A DNA stretch of 64,000 bases from Desulfovibrio desulfuricans DSM 642 (lineage in GTDB: Bacteria > Desulfobacterota > Desulfovibrionia > Desulfovibrionales > Desulfovibrionaceae). Each line of letters begins with the position of its first letter. The first letter of the stretch is position 1. Below the pieces are notes generated by a model. That model was not told where the DNA came from, made no database searches, and saw nothing but the letters and a program-made list of their open reading frames with translations. The translations under genes were made by a program, and so were the position numbers. Location of the stretch: the NCBI RefSeq assembly GCF_000420465.1, contig NZ_ATUZ01000011.1:124001-188000 (forward strand), given 5' to 3'. Below, piece by piece: positions 53,915-62,393 of the stretch.

Positions 53915-55120
53915 TTAGCCCCGGCATTTCTTTTTGAGAGCCTCGGCAATGGTGACGCCCATCTGGTGGCAGGCCTTGAGGGCCTCGTGATCAGGCCGCC
54001 AGGTGCACTTCACTGGTTCAGCGGGCATTTCCATATTCATGGAGGCAAGCTGCTCGTGCAGGAACTTGGGACCTTCGCCCGACCAGCCGTAGGAGCCAAA
54101 CGCGGCGCCAATGCGGTTCAGGGGGCGCAGACCCTTCATATAGGTAAGCTGGGCGGCCATGAGGGGCAGCACGGTATTGTTGTGGGTGGGCGAACCGGCA
54201 ATGACCGCGCCGCAGTCTGCCAGTTCGGTCATAACGGCGCTGTGGTGGTTCTGCTTCACGCTCATGATGCGCGTAGGAACGTTGTTTTCTTCCAGGCCGC
54301 TGCAAATGGCGTAGGCCATTGTTTCCGTAGATTCCCACATGGTGTCGTAAAAAATGAGTGCGCGCTGCTGGGGCTTCTGCTCGGCCATGGCGCGGTACAT
54401 GTCGATGATGCCGCGCACGGCCTTTTCACCCCTCAGAATGAGGCCGTGGTCAGGGGCGATCATGTCAATATCGAGCTTTTCAACCACGGGCAGGGTCTTG
54501 AGAACCATGGGGGAGTAGGGCAACACAATGTTGAAGTAGTATTCCTTGACGCGGCGCGTGTATTCGCCGTCATCACCGAATTCGTCAACAAAGCGTGCGG
54601 AACTGGCGATGTTCTGACCAAAAATGTCGTTGCTGACCAGCAGCTTGTCTTCGGGAATGTAAGAAACCATGCTGTCGGGCCAATGCAGCATGCGGGTTTC
54701 CTGAAACACTATGGTGCGCTTGCCGATGTTGATGCTGTCGCCACTTTTCACGGCCTGCACGGGCCAGTCTTTGCAGTCAAAATAGCCAGCCATCGACTTG
54801 AGGCCGGTCTGCGACACAAAGATCTTTTCCGGCTTGCAGCGCTCAATGATGGCTTCCAGCGCGCCAGCGTGATCCAGTTCCATGTGGTTGCAGATGATGT
54901 AGTCGATCTTTTCCGGCTCAAGCACCTGGGCCATGCGGCATAACAGGGTGCCCTCGCAGCCCGAGGCAACGGTATCAAGCAGGACGTTTTTTTCGTCCTT
55001 GATCAGGTATGCGTTGTAGGTGGAACCGTCAGGCGAGCGGGAATAACCGTGAAAATCCCTGTGGTCGTAGTCGACAAAGCCGACCCAGAAAATATCTTTT
55101 TTTATTTCTACTGGCTGCAT
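53915..55120 (-). CDS. roo: Rubredoxin:oxygen oxidoreductase (flavodiiron protein)
   Basis: 401 residues. The N-terminal lactamase-like domain has the diiron ligands H79, E81 and D83 (HMELDH), H146, D165 and H225. The C-terminal flavodoxin domain (about 255-400) has the SPTHNNT and GSYGWSGEG FMN loops. It reduces oxygen to water with electrons from rubredoxin, and related proteins also reduce NO. It follows rub and dfx on the same strand. CGGAGACAC precedes the ATG. Confidence 0.97.
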   Translation of the reverse strand: MQPVEIKKDIFWVGFVDYDHRDFHGYSRSPDGSTYNAYLIKDEKNVLLDTVASGCEGTLLCRMAQVLEPEKIDYIICNHMELDHAGALEAIIERCKPEKIFVSQTGLKSMAGYFDCKDWPVQAVKSGDSINIGKRTIVFQETRMLHWPDSMVSYIPEDKLLVSNDIFGQNIASSARFVDEFGDDGEYTRRVKEYYFNIVLPYSPMVLKTLPVVEKLDIDMIAPDHGLILRGEKAVRGIIDMYRAMAEQKPQQRALIFYDTMWESTETMAYAICSGLEENNVPTRIMSVKQNHHSAVMTELADCGAVIAGSPTHNNTVLPLMAAQLTYMKGLRPLNRIGAAFGSYGWSGEGPKFLHEQLASMNMEMPAEPVKCTWRPDHEALKACHQMGVTIAEALKKKCRG

Positions 55121-55155
55121 GATGTGTCTCCGCAGTGTTGGGGAATCCCCTTCTA

Positions 55156-55198
55156 TAAAAATCCCCGCCCTGCCTTAGGGCAAGGCAAAGCGGGGGAA
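55156..55198 (-). terminator. Terminator-like hairpin between rub and roo
   Basis: TCCCCGC (55162-55168) pairs with GCGGGGGA (55190-55197), with an inner GCCTT/AAGGC stem, and ATTTTTATAG follows on the minus strand. It could release part of the rub transcripts before roo. Confidence 0.7.
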
Positions 55199-55218
55199 AG
55201 AACGGGGAAAGGAAAAAA

Positions 55219-55356
55219 TTAGGCAGGGGTGAACTGGTCTTTACCCACGCCGCAAACGGGGCAGGTCCAGTCATCGGGCAAATCTTCAAAAGGCACGTTG
55301 TCGTTTTCAGCGGGGTCGTATTCGTAGCCGCAAACGCCGCAAACATACTTTTGCAT
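55219..55356 (-). CDS. rub: Rubredoxin, short 45-residue form
   Basis: 45 residues. The iron is held by two CxxC pairs, CGVCG near residue 6-10 and CPVCG near 32-36. The chain lacks the seven-residue loop of the usual 52-residue rubredoxin, just as the well-known D. desulfuricans ATCC 27774 protein does. It donates electrons to Roo and to desulfoferrodoxin. CAGGAGACATGCC precedes the ATG. It lies between dfx and roo. Confidence 0.97.
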   Translation of the reverse strand: MQKYVCGVCGYEYDPAENDNVPFEDLPDDWTCPVCGVGKDQFTPA

Positions 55357-55437
55357 GGCATGTCTCCTGAATATATAATTGTGGCTTGATGCCAGTGTAA
55401 CAAATGGGAACCGCTCGGTTCCTGCATCAGAAAAAAA

Positions 55438-55818
55438 CTAGTTTTCCGCCTTCCAGTGACCGTGCAGATTGCAGTATTCGCGGGCGGTAACCTTGGCAGC
55501 GTCAATGGCAAAGAAGGCTTCGGGCGCATCGCCGGGCTTCAGGAACTTGGTGTAGCTCCTGCCGTCGGCCAGCAGCTCGATCCATTCAATGTAGTGCTTT
55601 TCTTCCATGGGGTGGGCAACGCTGCCGACCTTGACCATGTAGCCGCCATCAACTTTTTCGATAACAGGCACGTGCTTTTCAAGCGCGCCGTCGGTTGCGC
55701 CTTCGACCATCAGCTTCATGGGATCGCCACAGCAGACGATGTCTGCGCCGCCGCCGTGGAGAACTTCAACGATATTGCCGCAGTGGGTACACTTATACAC
55801 TTCGAGTTGCGTGGGCAT
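55438..55818 (-). CDS. dfx: Desulfoferrodoxin (superoxide reductase)
   Basis: 126 residues. Centre I is a desulforedoxin-type FeS4 site with C10, C13, C29 and C30. Centre II, the catalytic Fe(His)4Cys site, has H49, H69, H75, C116 and H119. All ligands are present, so it is the two-centre form. It reduces superoxide to peroxide with electrons from rubredoxin. It is the first gene of dfx-rub-roo, and a Fur/PerR-like palindrome lies upstream. Confidence 0.98.
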   Translation of the reverse strand: MPTQLEVYKCTHCGNIVEVLHGGGADIVCCGDPMKLMVEGATDGALEKHVPVIEKVDGGYMVKVGSVAHPMEEKHYIEWIELLADGRSYTKFLKPGDAPEAFFAIDAAKVTAREYCNLHGHWKAEN

Positions 55819-55948
55819 GAGTCCCTCACTTGTTTTGACAGGTTACCTTGGGGGAGGCGGCTGAGCATGCCGCAATCGGCGCGTTCAGCTCCTTACCAAG
55901 AAATATTGTGAAAGAAGTGGCCTCTGATGTAAAGTCTTTTTTTTAGCA

Positions 55949-55965
55949 TTGATAATTATTATCAA
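55949..55965. promoter_or_regulatory. Fur/PerR-type box upstream of dfx
   Basis: TTGATAAT-T-ATTATCAA, eight-base perfect arms around one base, the 7-1-7 form of Fur-family operators. It lies 131 bases before the dfx start. Confidence 0.65.
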
Positions 55966-56040
55966 CAAATAAACAAAAGGTGTGGACCTGCGGGAAGCGC
56001 ATGAAAAGCCAATTTTCAGGAGCCGAAGCTAGCCAAAAAA

Positions 56041-57471
56041 CTACTTGCTTGCGCCCTTGGGCAAGCTTGCGCCCTCCGAGCTGGTTGCAGGAAGAGCGAG
56101 GGACGTTCCCGGTTCTGTGAGCGGCGCGGCAGCGGGAGCCGTTTCTGCCGGGGAGGCCTTGGGTGTTTCAGGCGCGGCCGGGGCGCTTGTTGCTGCGCCC
56201 TGGGCTTGCGCAGGCGGAGTTGCGTTTGCCGGAGCAGCCTCAGCGTCAGGGGCGGCTTCTGGCGTGGCGGGTACGGCCATGTCGGGCGCAGCGCCCGAGG
56301 GAGCTTGCCCGGGAGGACTCGTCTGTGCCGGTTGCGCAGGCGTGTCGGTTGCGGGCTGGGTTTGATCCGCATTTGCTGCGGGCCTTGCGTCCACGCCGCC
56401 GGGAGTGCCGCCAGCGTTGCCGCCGGAATCTCCTTCAACATTTTTGCGGCGCGCGCCAAGCACATTGGGCAGCACTGCCCGTAGGTCGCCAGTCACCAGC
56501 AGGCCGCTGGGGCTCAGGCCCACAAGTTCGCGGGTAAGCGCTGCGGAACGAACCAGCAGGCCAGCCTGGCCCCCGCCTTCCACATACATGACGGTGCGCA
56601 CGTTGAGGGGCAGATGCAAGACCTGCTGCGCAAAGGAATAGGCTTCCACGGGCTGGCGGCAGTGCATGAAGAGAATCTGTCCGTCTCCGTCCTGCGCCAC
56701 TGCTGAAATGGAGTAGTGCGGGCCGCCGGGCGACCAGAGGATGCGCCTGTCGGCATTGATCATGCGGTAGTTTTGAATCACAAGATCATAATGATCCATC
56801 TGTTGCCGCCACAGGGGGTTATCGCGGTCAAGAATGGCTGCCTTGGGCAGGGTCGGTTCATCCGGCCCGGCCACAAAAAAAGCGCCAAACCGCTGCACCA
56901 CGCGCCCGTTGTTCACATGCGAACCCTGGCGCATGTATCCTGTGCTGGTGGAAGCGTCGGGCAGGTACATGCTGGCATTGATGGCCGCAACAAGGTTGTA
57001 CTGTTCGCCCCACTGGTTCAGCTGGCGGGAGGGGCCGCCATCCTGAGAACGGGAGCAGAGCGTAAAGTCAAATGATGCAGGGTCAATGCGCAGGACGGTG
57101 AGGCGGGCATCGCCCTCGTTGAGCTGAAATTCGCCAAACAGGAGGCCCGGTTCAAGCTCCCGCCAGTCGGCCCGGCCCTGGGCGTCCACGCCGGCTTTGG
57201 CGGCAGCGGCGTCAGCGGGCTGCATGGCGTGGGGGGGGGCGGCAGGCAATGCCGGGGCGGCAGGCAGCGCAGAAGTGTGGCCCTCGGCGAGCAATACCGC
57301 GCCGGGGGGCTGATTGCCCTGCTGGTCTGGCGCGGCAAGGCCGGGCCGGGGCATGGCTATGGTGCAACAGACAATCAGGGCAGCCAGCCATGTTGTCGGC
57401 AGACTGCGGATTACCCGCCATGCGGGCCGGATTGCGTCCGTTGCTATAAAGAAAAACTGCCGGGTATTCAT
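56041..57471 (-). CDS. Secreted phosphodiester glycosidase-family (NAGPA-like) protein with Ala/Pro-rich tail
   Basis: 476 residues. A signal peptide or anchor (hydrophobic about 27-42) is followed by a linker and a NAGPA/phosphodiester glycosidase domain (about 110-335). Its core shows VAAINASMYLPD, GRVVQRFGAFFV and TVMYVEGGGQAGLLVRS, which match the family's substrate-site glycines and acidic residues. The last 135 residues are low-complexity Ala/Pro/Glu/Thr. It may act on phosphodiester-linked glycans in the envelope. The start is uncertain (ATGs at 57507 and a further upstream start exist). Confidence 0.72.
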   Translation of the reverse strand: MNTRQFFFIATDAIRPAWRVIRSLPTTWLAALIVCCTIAMPRPGLAAPDQQGNQPPGAVLLAEGHTSALPAAPALPAAPPHAMQPADAAAAKAGVDAQGRADWRELEPGLLFGEFQLNEGDARLTVLRIDPASFDFTLCSRSQDGGPSRQLNQWGEQYNLVAAINASMYLPDASTSTGYMRQGSHVNNGRVVQRFGAFFVAGPDEPTLPKAAILDRDNPLWRQQMDHYDLVIQNYRMINADRRILWSPGGPHYSISAVAQDGDGQILFMHCRQPVEAYSFAQQVLHLPLNVRTVMYVEGGGQAGLLVRSAALTRELVGLSPSGLLVTGDLRAVLPNVLGARRKNVEGDSGGNAGGTPGGVDARPAANADQTQPATDTPAQPAQTSPPGQAPSGAAPDMAVPATPEAAPDAEAAPANATPPAQAQGAATSAPAAPETPKASPAETAPAAAPLTEPGTSLALPATSSEGASLPKGASK

Positions 57472-57552
57472 GTCTTGCCGTCTATTTTTATTGTCCGTAA
57501 CCTGCATTACGACCGCTTTTACCATTTGGCAAGGTGCGATGGCACATTTTTA

Positions 57553-57580
57553 TTGACATATCAATTTATCTTGATATAAA
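57553..57580 (+). promoter_or_regulatory. Near-consensus sigma-70 promoter of metF with overlapping operator
   Basis: TTGACA (57553-57558) and TATAAA (57575-57580) are 16 bases apart. An inverted repeat ATATCAA-N6-TTGATAT (57558-57577) covers the spacer and the -10. Confidence 0.7.
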
Positions 57581-57643
57581 CATAAACAATCACGCCGCAG
57601 TAATTTATCGGGCTGCGGGCATATCGCGCCAAGGAGTCTTTCC

Positions 57644-58516
57644 ATGCATATCGGCAAAATGATCAGGGAACTTTCGGCCCCTTTTTACTCTTTGGAGTTT
57701 TTTCCTCCCTCTGACATGGCCCAGTTGCCTGATTTTTATGCCACGGTGGATCGCCTGCGCGCACTCAACCCCCTGTTTGCGTCAGTAACCTACGGTGCGG
57801 GTGGCGCGCGGCAGCAGAATACCCTTGCCGTCACGGCAGAGTTGGCGCGGCGGGGCATTACTGCCATGGCACATCTCACATGCGTGGGCGCGGAGCCTCA
57901 GTCCATCGCCGCATTTTTGCACGATTTGCAGGCGTCTGGCGTCAACAATGTGCTGGCTCTACGCGGCGACGCGCCCGCCGACAAGCCGTGGGACTGGAAC
58001 AAAGCCCACTTTCGCCACGCCTCTGACCTGGTGGCCTTTGCACGCGAGCAGCAGCCTGACCTGGGCATAGGTGTAGCTGCCTATCCTGCCCCGCATCCCG
58101 AATCGCCCACCTTTGCGGACGACAGGCGCTGCACGGCTGAAAAAATGCGCGCCGGGGCGGATTTTGCCCTGACCCAGCTGTTTTTTGACGCCCGCGAATA
58201 TGAAGACCTGGTGAGCCATTTGCGCGGGCAGGGTATTACCACGCCGGTCATCCCCGGTATCCTGCCCATTCAGAGTTTTGACTCGCTACGGCGGGTGCTC
58301 TCTCTGTGCGGGGCCAATATTCCGGGCAAGCTCTACCTTGCCCTTGAGAAGGCCAATAATGAAGGCGGGGCGGAAGCCGTGCGGCAGGTGGGCCTTGATT
58401 ACGCCGTGCGGCAGATACGCAGTCTGCTTGATGCCGGTGCACCGGGTATCCACCTGTATACATTGAACAAGGCCGATATGTGCCTGCGGCTGGCCGAGGC
58501 CGTGGGCACGCTCTAG
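57644..58516 (+). CDS. metF: 5,10-methylenetetrahydrofolate reductase
   Basis: 290 residues, the bacterial length without the eukaryotic regulatory domain. Landmarks are SLEFFPPSD, FASVTYGAGG, AHLTCVGAE and NNVLALRGDAP for folate and FAD binding. It makes 5-methyl-THF for methionine synthesis. AAGGAGTCTTTCC precedes the ATG. The overlapping inverted repeat in its promoter suggests control by a methionine-cycle repressor. Confidence 0.96.
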   Translation: MHIGKMIRELSAPFYSLEFFPPSDMAQLPDFYATVDRLRALNPLFASVTYGAGGARQQNTLAVTAELARRGITAMAHLTCVGAEPQSIAAFLHDLQASGVNNVLALRGDAPADKPWDWNKAHFRHASDLVAFAREQQPDLGIGVAAYPAPHPESPTFADDRRCTAEKMRAGADFALTQLFFDAREYEDLVSHLRGQGITTPVIPGILPIQSFDSLRRVLSLCGANIPGKLYLALEKANNEGGAEAVRQVGLDYAVRQIRSLLDAGAPGIHLYTLNKADMCLRLAEAVGTL

Positions 58517-58643
58517 ACCTGTTGCCTTTGAGGGTGTGCGTTTTCAAAGATTCAGAACGCGCGCTCTGGGTATGAACAGCGCAAATTGACCGGGCATGCG
58601 GGGCATATTGACCACCCCGCATGCTCGAGGCTACTCTGCCGCC

Positions 58644-60023
58644 ATGAGTTCATCCATTGAAAAAGGACACGGCTGGCTGCTTGTGGCCGTGTGTACCTCC
58701 CTGTTTTTTATGCCGTTCATGATGGCCGGTGTGAACGCCGTGCTGCCGCCGCTGGGGCAAAGCCTCCATGCCAGCGCGCGCGAACTGGGCCTCATGGGGG
58801 CCTTTTATTCCATGGGGCTGGCTGTGTTTCAGCTGGCCAGCGGCAGCATGGGCGACATATGGGGTTACCGGCGCATATTTTTGTGGGGCATCGCCCTGTT
58901 TGCTCTGGCCGGTGCCTTGCTGGGGTTTGTCAATTCGGTGCCGCTGTTTCTGCTGCTGCGTTTTGTGCAGGGTGTGGGCGGGGCCATGTTCAACGCCTGC
59001 GGTCTGGCCCTGCTGGCCTCGGCGGCTCCTGAGGGGCGGCGCGCCTCCTATCTTGGCTACAGCGGGTCGTCAGTATACGCAGGCATTGCCTGCGGGCCGC
59101 CTGTTGCGGGCTTTGTGGCCGGGTGGCTTGGCTGGCAATGGCTGTTCTGGGGCAGCGCTCTGGCGTCCGTGGGTGTGCTGCTGCTGATGAAATACCGCGT
59201 CAAACTTGAATGGCGCATGGCCAAGGGCAAGCCCTTTGACTGGAAGGGCTGCTGCATTTATGCGGGAGCCATGACGGCCCTGACTTTTGGCTCGTCCGAG
59301 CTGGCCGATGCTCCGGCTCTGGCTGGCGGCCTGCTGGTGGCCTTTGTGGGGCTGATGGCTGCTTTCTGCATCAAGGAACTCCGGAGCGACTATCCCTTGC
59401 TTGATCTGCGGTTGCTTGCCCGCAACAGGGTCTTTGCCCTGTCGTCATTGGCTGCCTTCATCAACTACAGTTCGTTTTTCGGCATCGTGTTTTTTTTCAG
59501 TCTGTATCTCCAGTTCGGGCGCGGTATGACCGTGCAGCAGGCCGGGCTTTTTCTTGCGCTCCAGTCTGTAATGCAGGTCATGACCACCCCTGTTGCCGCG
59601 CGGTTGTGCGGCAGGTTTGAACCGGGCAAGGTCAGCGCGGCAGGTATTGCCCTGTGCGGGCTGGGCCTTGTTGTGTGCGGGCTTTTGCGGGTGGATTCAC
59701 CCATGTACGTGCTGGTTCTGGCCCAATGCCTGCTTGGCGTTGGCATCAGCCTGTTTGCGCTGCCCAATACCACCATTATTCTTGAGAGTGCGGGGCGCGA
59801 CCGGGTGGGGCAGGCCGCAGGACTCACGGGTGCTGTGCGTACGGGCGGCCAGTTATTCAATATGGCGCTCATAACGCTGACCCTTGGGCTTTTTCTTGGC
59901 AGCGAGCCAGCTGGAACGCATAATATTGATGCCTTCATGGGAGCCATGCGCGTTGACCTGATAATCTTTGGCGTGCTCAACCTGTTGGCTGTGGGCTGCG
60001 CACTGGCCCGCAACCGCCGTTGA
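58644..60023 (+). CDS. MFS transporter, 14-helix DHA2-like
   Basis: 459 residues with about 14 hydrophobic helices. The first cytoplasmic loop shows GSMGDIWGYRRIFLWG, the MFS motif A, and RFVQGVGGAMFNACGLALL is the motif-B region. The DHA2 group exports drugs, dyes or amino-acid-like compounds; the substrate is unknown. The start was chosen because the helix pattern begins there; a reading 16 codons longer exists. It is not obviously in an operon with metF (128-base gap). Confidence 0.88.
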   Translation: MSSSIEKGHGWLLVAVCTSLFFMPFMMAGVNAVLPPLGQSLHASARELGLMGAFYSMGLAVFQLASGSMGDIWGYRRIFLWGIALFALAGALLGFVNSVPLFLLLRFVQGVGGAMFNACGLALLASAAPEGRRASYLGYSGSSVYAGIACGPPVAGFVAGWLGWQWLFWGSALASVGVLLLMKYRVKLEWRMAKGKPFDWKGCCIYAGAMTALTFGSSELADAPALAGGLLVAFVGLMAAFCIKELRSDYPLLDLRLLARNRVFALSSLAAFINYSSFFGIVFFFSLYLQFGRGMTVQQAGLFLALQSVMQVMTTPVAARLCGRFEPGKVSAAGIALCGLGLVVCGLLRVDSPMYVLVLAQCLLGVGISLFALPNTTIILESAGRDRVGQAAGLTGAVRTGGQLFNMALITLTLGLFLGSEPAGTHNIDAFMGAMRVDLIIFGVLNLLAVGCALARNRR

Positions 60024-60132
60024 TCGCCCTTTATATCACCCACTGATCGCCTGAGACTTCGCGGGCTGCCATGCCGCGCCTTTTGGCAAAAAATGCGGCA
60101 GGCCCGCAGAGAAAAATGCCTCGGGGCAAGTC

Positions 60133-60159
60133 TAAAGTTTTTATCGCTTCTGCCGAAAA
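60133..60159 (+). promoter_or_regulatory. Sigma-28 (FliA) flagellar promoter
   Basis: TAAAGTTT (60133-60140), 11 bases, then GCCGAAAA (60152-60159). The consensus is TAAAGTTT-N11-GCCGATAA, so 15 of 16 positions agree. It is 22 bases before the next start codon. Confidence 0.85.
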
Positions 60160-60181
60160 AGGTTGAAGGACGGATAACGCC

Positions 60182-60616
60182 ATGGCCGACGCAACCTCCG
60201 CGCAACTGCGCATGATGCTACAGGGGTATGAACAGCAGCTGCTGGCAGCCCGGCGTCTTGCAAGGCTCAGAATGAGGCGCAGAGTTGCCGAAGGCGATGA
60301 CCCCAGCGACCCTGATCCTTCTGCCAGCCGTCGCCTGATGGTTGAGAAGGTCGCCCGCGAACTCTACGAAACCCTGCTCTATACCGGAAGCGACAACCCT
60401 GTGGTGGAGGAAATCCGCCAGGAACTTGGCCGTGAAGTGGGGCAGGAAGTGCAGTTTACCTATCCGCCAGGCGGTAGACTACGAATAGTGGGGCAGGGGC
60501 CGGAAGGCCTGGAACCTTTATCGGATGAAAAACTGCGTGCGACCCGTAACGCCCTGTGGCGCGTCACACGAAAAAAAGTTGACGAAAGCATGCTTGACGA
60601 ACCGCCTGCCATTTAG
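60182..60616 (+). CDS. FlgM-associated protein (DVU0524-like)
   Basis: 144 residues, helical and highly charged at the N-terminus (MLQGYEQQLLAARRLARLRMRRR), with a central RRLMVEKVARELYETLLYTGSDNPVVEEIRQELG. It fits, from memory, the Desulfovibrio protein found just before flgM (DVU0524 family). No catalytic motif is visible. A sigma-28 promoter directly upstream and flgM directly downstream tie it to late flagellar control, perhaps as an FlgM chaperone or partner, which is inference. Confidence 0.75.
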   Translation: MADATSAQLRMMLQGYEQQLLAARRLARLRMRRRVAEGDDPSDPDPSASRRLMVEKVARELYETLLYTGSDNPVVEEIRQELGREVGQEVQFTYPPGGRLRIVGQGPEGLEPLSDEKLRATRNALWRVTRKKVDESMLDEPPAI

Positions 60617-60648
60617 GTCGGCAGCAGGTTGAGCAAGCGGAGAGAACT

Positions 60649-60963
60649 ATGGAAATTCAGGGAAAGATCAATACGTTTCTCGATCCCTACAGCAACACGG
60701 CCAACCTTGAAAAGAGCGGCGAGGCCAGACTGAAGGGCAGAGCCAGCGGCACGCCTTCTGAAGGCTCGCAAGGGGATACCGTCAGCGTATCGCAGGAAGC
60801 CCAGCTGCTGACGGAAGCCCGGCGTACAGCCCAGAATACGCCCGATGTGCGCGCCGAAAAGGTGGAAGCATTGCGTACTCAGGTCTCCAACGGCACCTAC
60901 AAGCCTGACAGCAAGCTTATTGCCGCCAATCTTGTGCGTGAGGAGCCGGGTCTGTTCAGGTAG
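60649..60963 (+). CDS. flgM: Anti-sigma-28 factor FlgM
   Basis: 104 residues. The C-terminal half (RAEKVEALRTQVSNGTYKPDSKLIAANLV) is the FliA-binding region of FlgM. The N-terminal half is polar and disordered, as needed for export through the flagellar apparatus. It holds sigma-28 until the hook is complete. It lies 32 bases after the upstream gene under the same sigma-28 promoter, giving the usual feedback loop. Confidence 0.93.
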   Translation: MEIQGKINTFLDPYSNTANLEKSGEARLKGRASGTPSEGSQGDTVSVSQEAQLLTEARRTAQNTPDVRAEKVEALRTQVSNGTYKPDSKLIAANLVREEPGLFR

Positions 60964-61068
60964 GCATGCCCATGACGCGGATTTTTTGAATCCGCGCAGA
61001 GCAGACAACCCTTTTCAATGTTGACCTGCCTGGGCAGCAGTCGCAAGTAATCGCCCAATAAATACTCG

Positions 61069-61110
61069 AAAAGAGCGGTCAGGGAGCAGAACCCCTGACC
61101 GCTCTTTTTT
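61069..61110 (+). terminator. Terminator after flgM
   Basis: AAGAGCGGTCAGGG pairs with CCCTGACCGCTCTT and is followed by TTTT. Confidence 0.92.
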
Positions 61111-61225
61111 GTTGGGCGGAGGGGCAGGCGGAAAACTGTTTCATGGCAGGGTATGGGGTGGAAAACGTGTGGGCTGGCGCTCAGGGGCAGGCCGCCCGGT
61201 GCGGTCAGCAGTGCGTCAGCATGTT

Positions 61226-61241
61226 CGGCATGGTTTCTGCA
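61226..61241 (+). promoter_or_regulatory. Candidate sigma-54 promoter of flgI
   Basis: CGGCATGGTTTCTGCA has GG and GC at the exact -24/-12 spacing and agrees with TGGCACG-N4-TTGCA at 9 of 12 defined positions. It is 40 bases before the flgI start. Confidence 0.5.
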
Positions 61242-61280
61242 ATTCCCTGTGTGCCGGTATTCCGGCAAGGAGTCTGCGCC

Positions 61281-62393
61281 ATGAAATTGACAATACTGCG
61301 CCATCCTGCCTTCTGGATAACCACCGCTGCCCTGCTTGTGTGCTGGGCCTTGCCAGCGCATGCCGTGCGCATCAAGGACATAGCCACGTTTTCGGGCGTG
61401 CGCGACAACCAGCTCATCGGTTACGGGCTGGTGGTAGGTCTGGCCGGAACCGGCGACAAGAAGGACTCCGTCTTTACGCTCAGTTCCATGAAAAACATGA
61501 TGGACAGAATGGGCGTGGGCGTGGACGCCTCCGCACTTAAAATCAAAAACGTGGCCTCGGTCATGGTAACGGCGCGCATGCCGGTGTCCGCCAAGCCCGG
61601 CACCAAGCTGGACGTGACGGTGTCCTCCGTGGGCGACGCTTCCTCCCTCATGGGCGGGGTGCTGCTGCAAACGGCCCTCAAGGGCGTGGACGGCAAGATA
61701 TACACCCTGGCTCAGGGCGCGTTGACCGTGGGCGGCTTTTCGGCCTCGGGCAAAGCCGCCAGCACCACAAAGAATATCGCCACCGTGGGTATCATCCCCG
61801 GCGGCGGCATTGTGGAGCGGGGCATTCCCTTTGAGTTCAACCAGCAGGACAAGCTCACGCTCAATCTGCGCGTGGGCGATTTCTCTACAGCGCAGCAGAT
61901 TGCGGAACGCCTCAATGGGGCCATGGGCGGGCGTTATGCCCGTGCTGTGGACGCCACCAGCGTGACCATGGACGTGCCGCCCCAGTACCGCAACAACCTT
62001 GTGCCGCTTATGGCCTCGGTGGAAAATCTGGATGTCAGCCCCGACACCTCCGCCAAGGTGGTGGTGGACGAAAAGACAGGCACGGTAGTGCTTGGGCGCG
62101 ATGTGCGCATTTCCCGCGCTGCCGTAGCCCACGGCAACCTGCAAATCACTGTGCAGGAAAGCGAACAGGTTTCGCAGCCCGGCCCCTTCTCGCAAGGGCA
62201 GACAGTGGTAACGCCGCAGACGGAAACCAACGTGCGCGAAGAAAACCGACATCTTATGATGGTGGAAGGCGCGACCCTTCAGGAACTGGTGGACGGCCTC
62301 AATGCCATTGGCGCAACCCCCCGCGACCTCATATCCATTTTACGGACAATGCAGGCCTCGGGCTCCTTGCATGCGGATCTGGAGGTAATTTAA
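61281..62393 (+). CDS. flgI: Flagellar P-ring protein FlgI
   Basis: 370 residues with a signal peptide (hydrophobic about 12-25, AHA site near 28). The mature N-terminus [31 protein letters not shown] is the FlgI signature and the family motif pattern continues to the end. It polymerises into the periplasmic P ring around the rod. GGCAAGGAGTC precedes the ATG. The next gene starts directly after its stop codon. Confidence 0.97.
   Translation: MKLTILRHPAFWITTAALLVCWALPAHAVRIKDIATFSGVRDNQLIGYGLVVGLAGTGDKKDSVFTLSSMKNMMDRMGVGVDASALKIKNVASVMVTARMPVSAKPGTKLDVTVSSVGDASSLMGGVLLQTALKGVDGKIYTLAQGALTVGGFSASGKAASTTKNIATVGIIPGGGIVERGIPFEFNQQDKLTLNLRVGDFSTAQQIAERLNGAMGGRYARAVDATSVTMDVPPQYRNNLVPLMASVENLDVSPDTSAKVVVDEKTGTVVLGRDVRISRAAVAHGNLQITVQESEQVSQPGPFSQGQTVVTPQTETNVREENRHLMMVEGATLQELVDGLNAIGATPRDLISILRTMQASGSLHADLEVI

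Noticed and set aside
61140-61200. sigma-54 element in TGGCGCTCAGGGGCAG
   Set aside because: GG and GC are one base too close; the element at 61226 has correct spacing.
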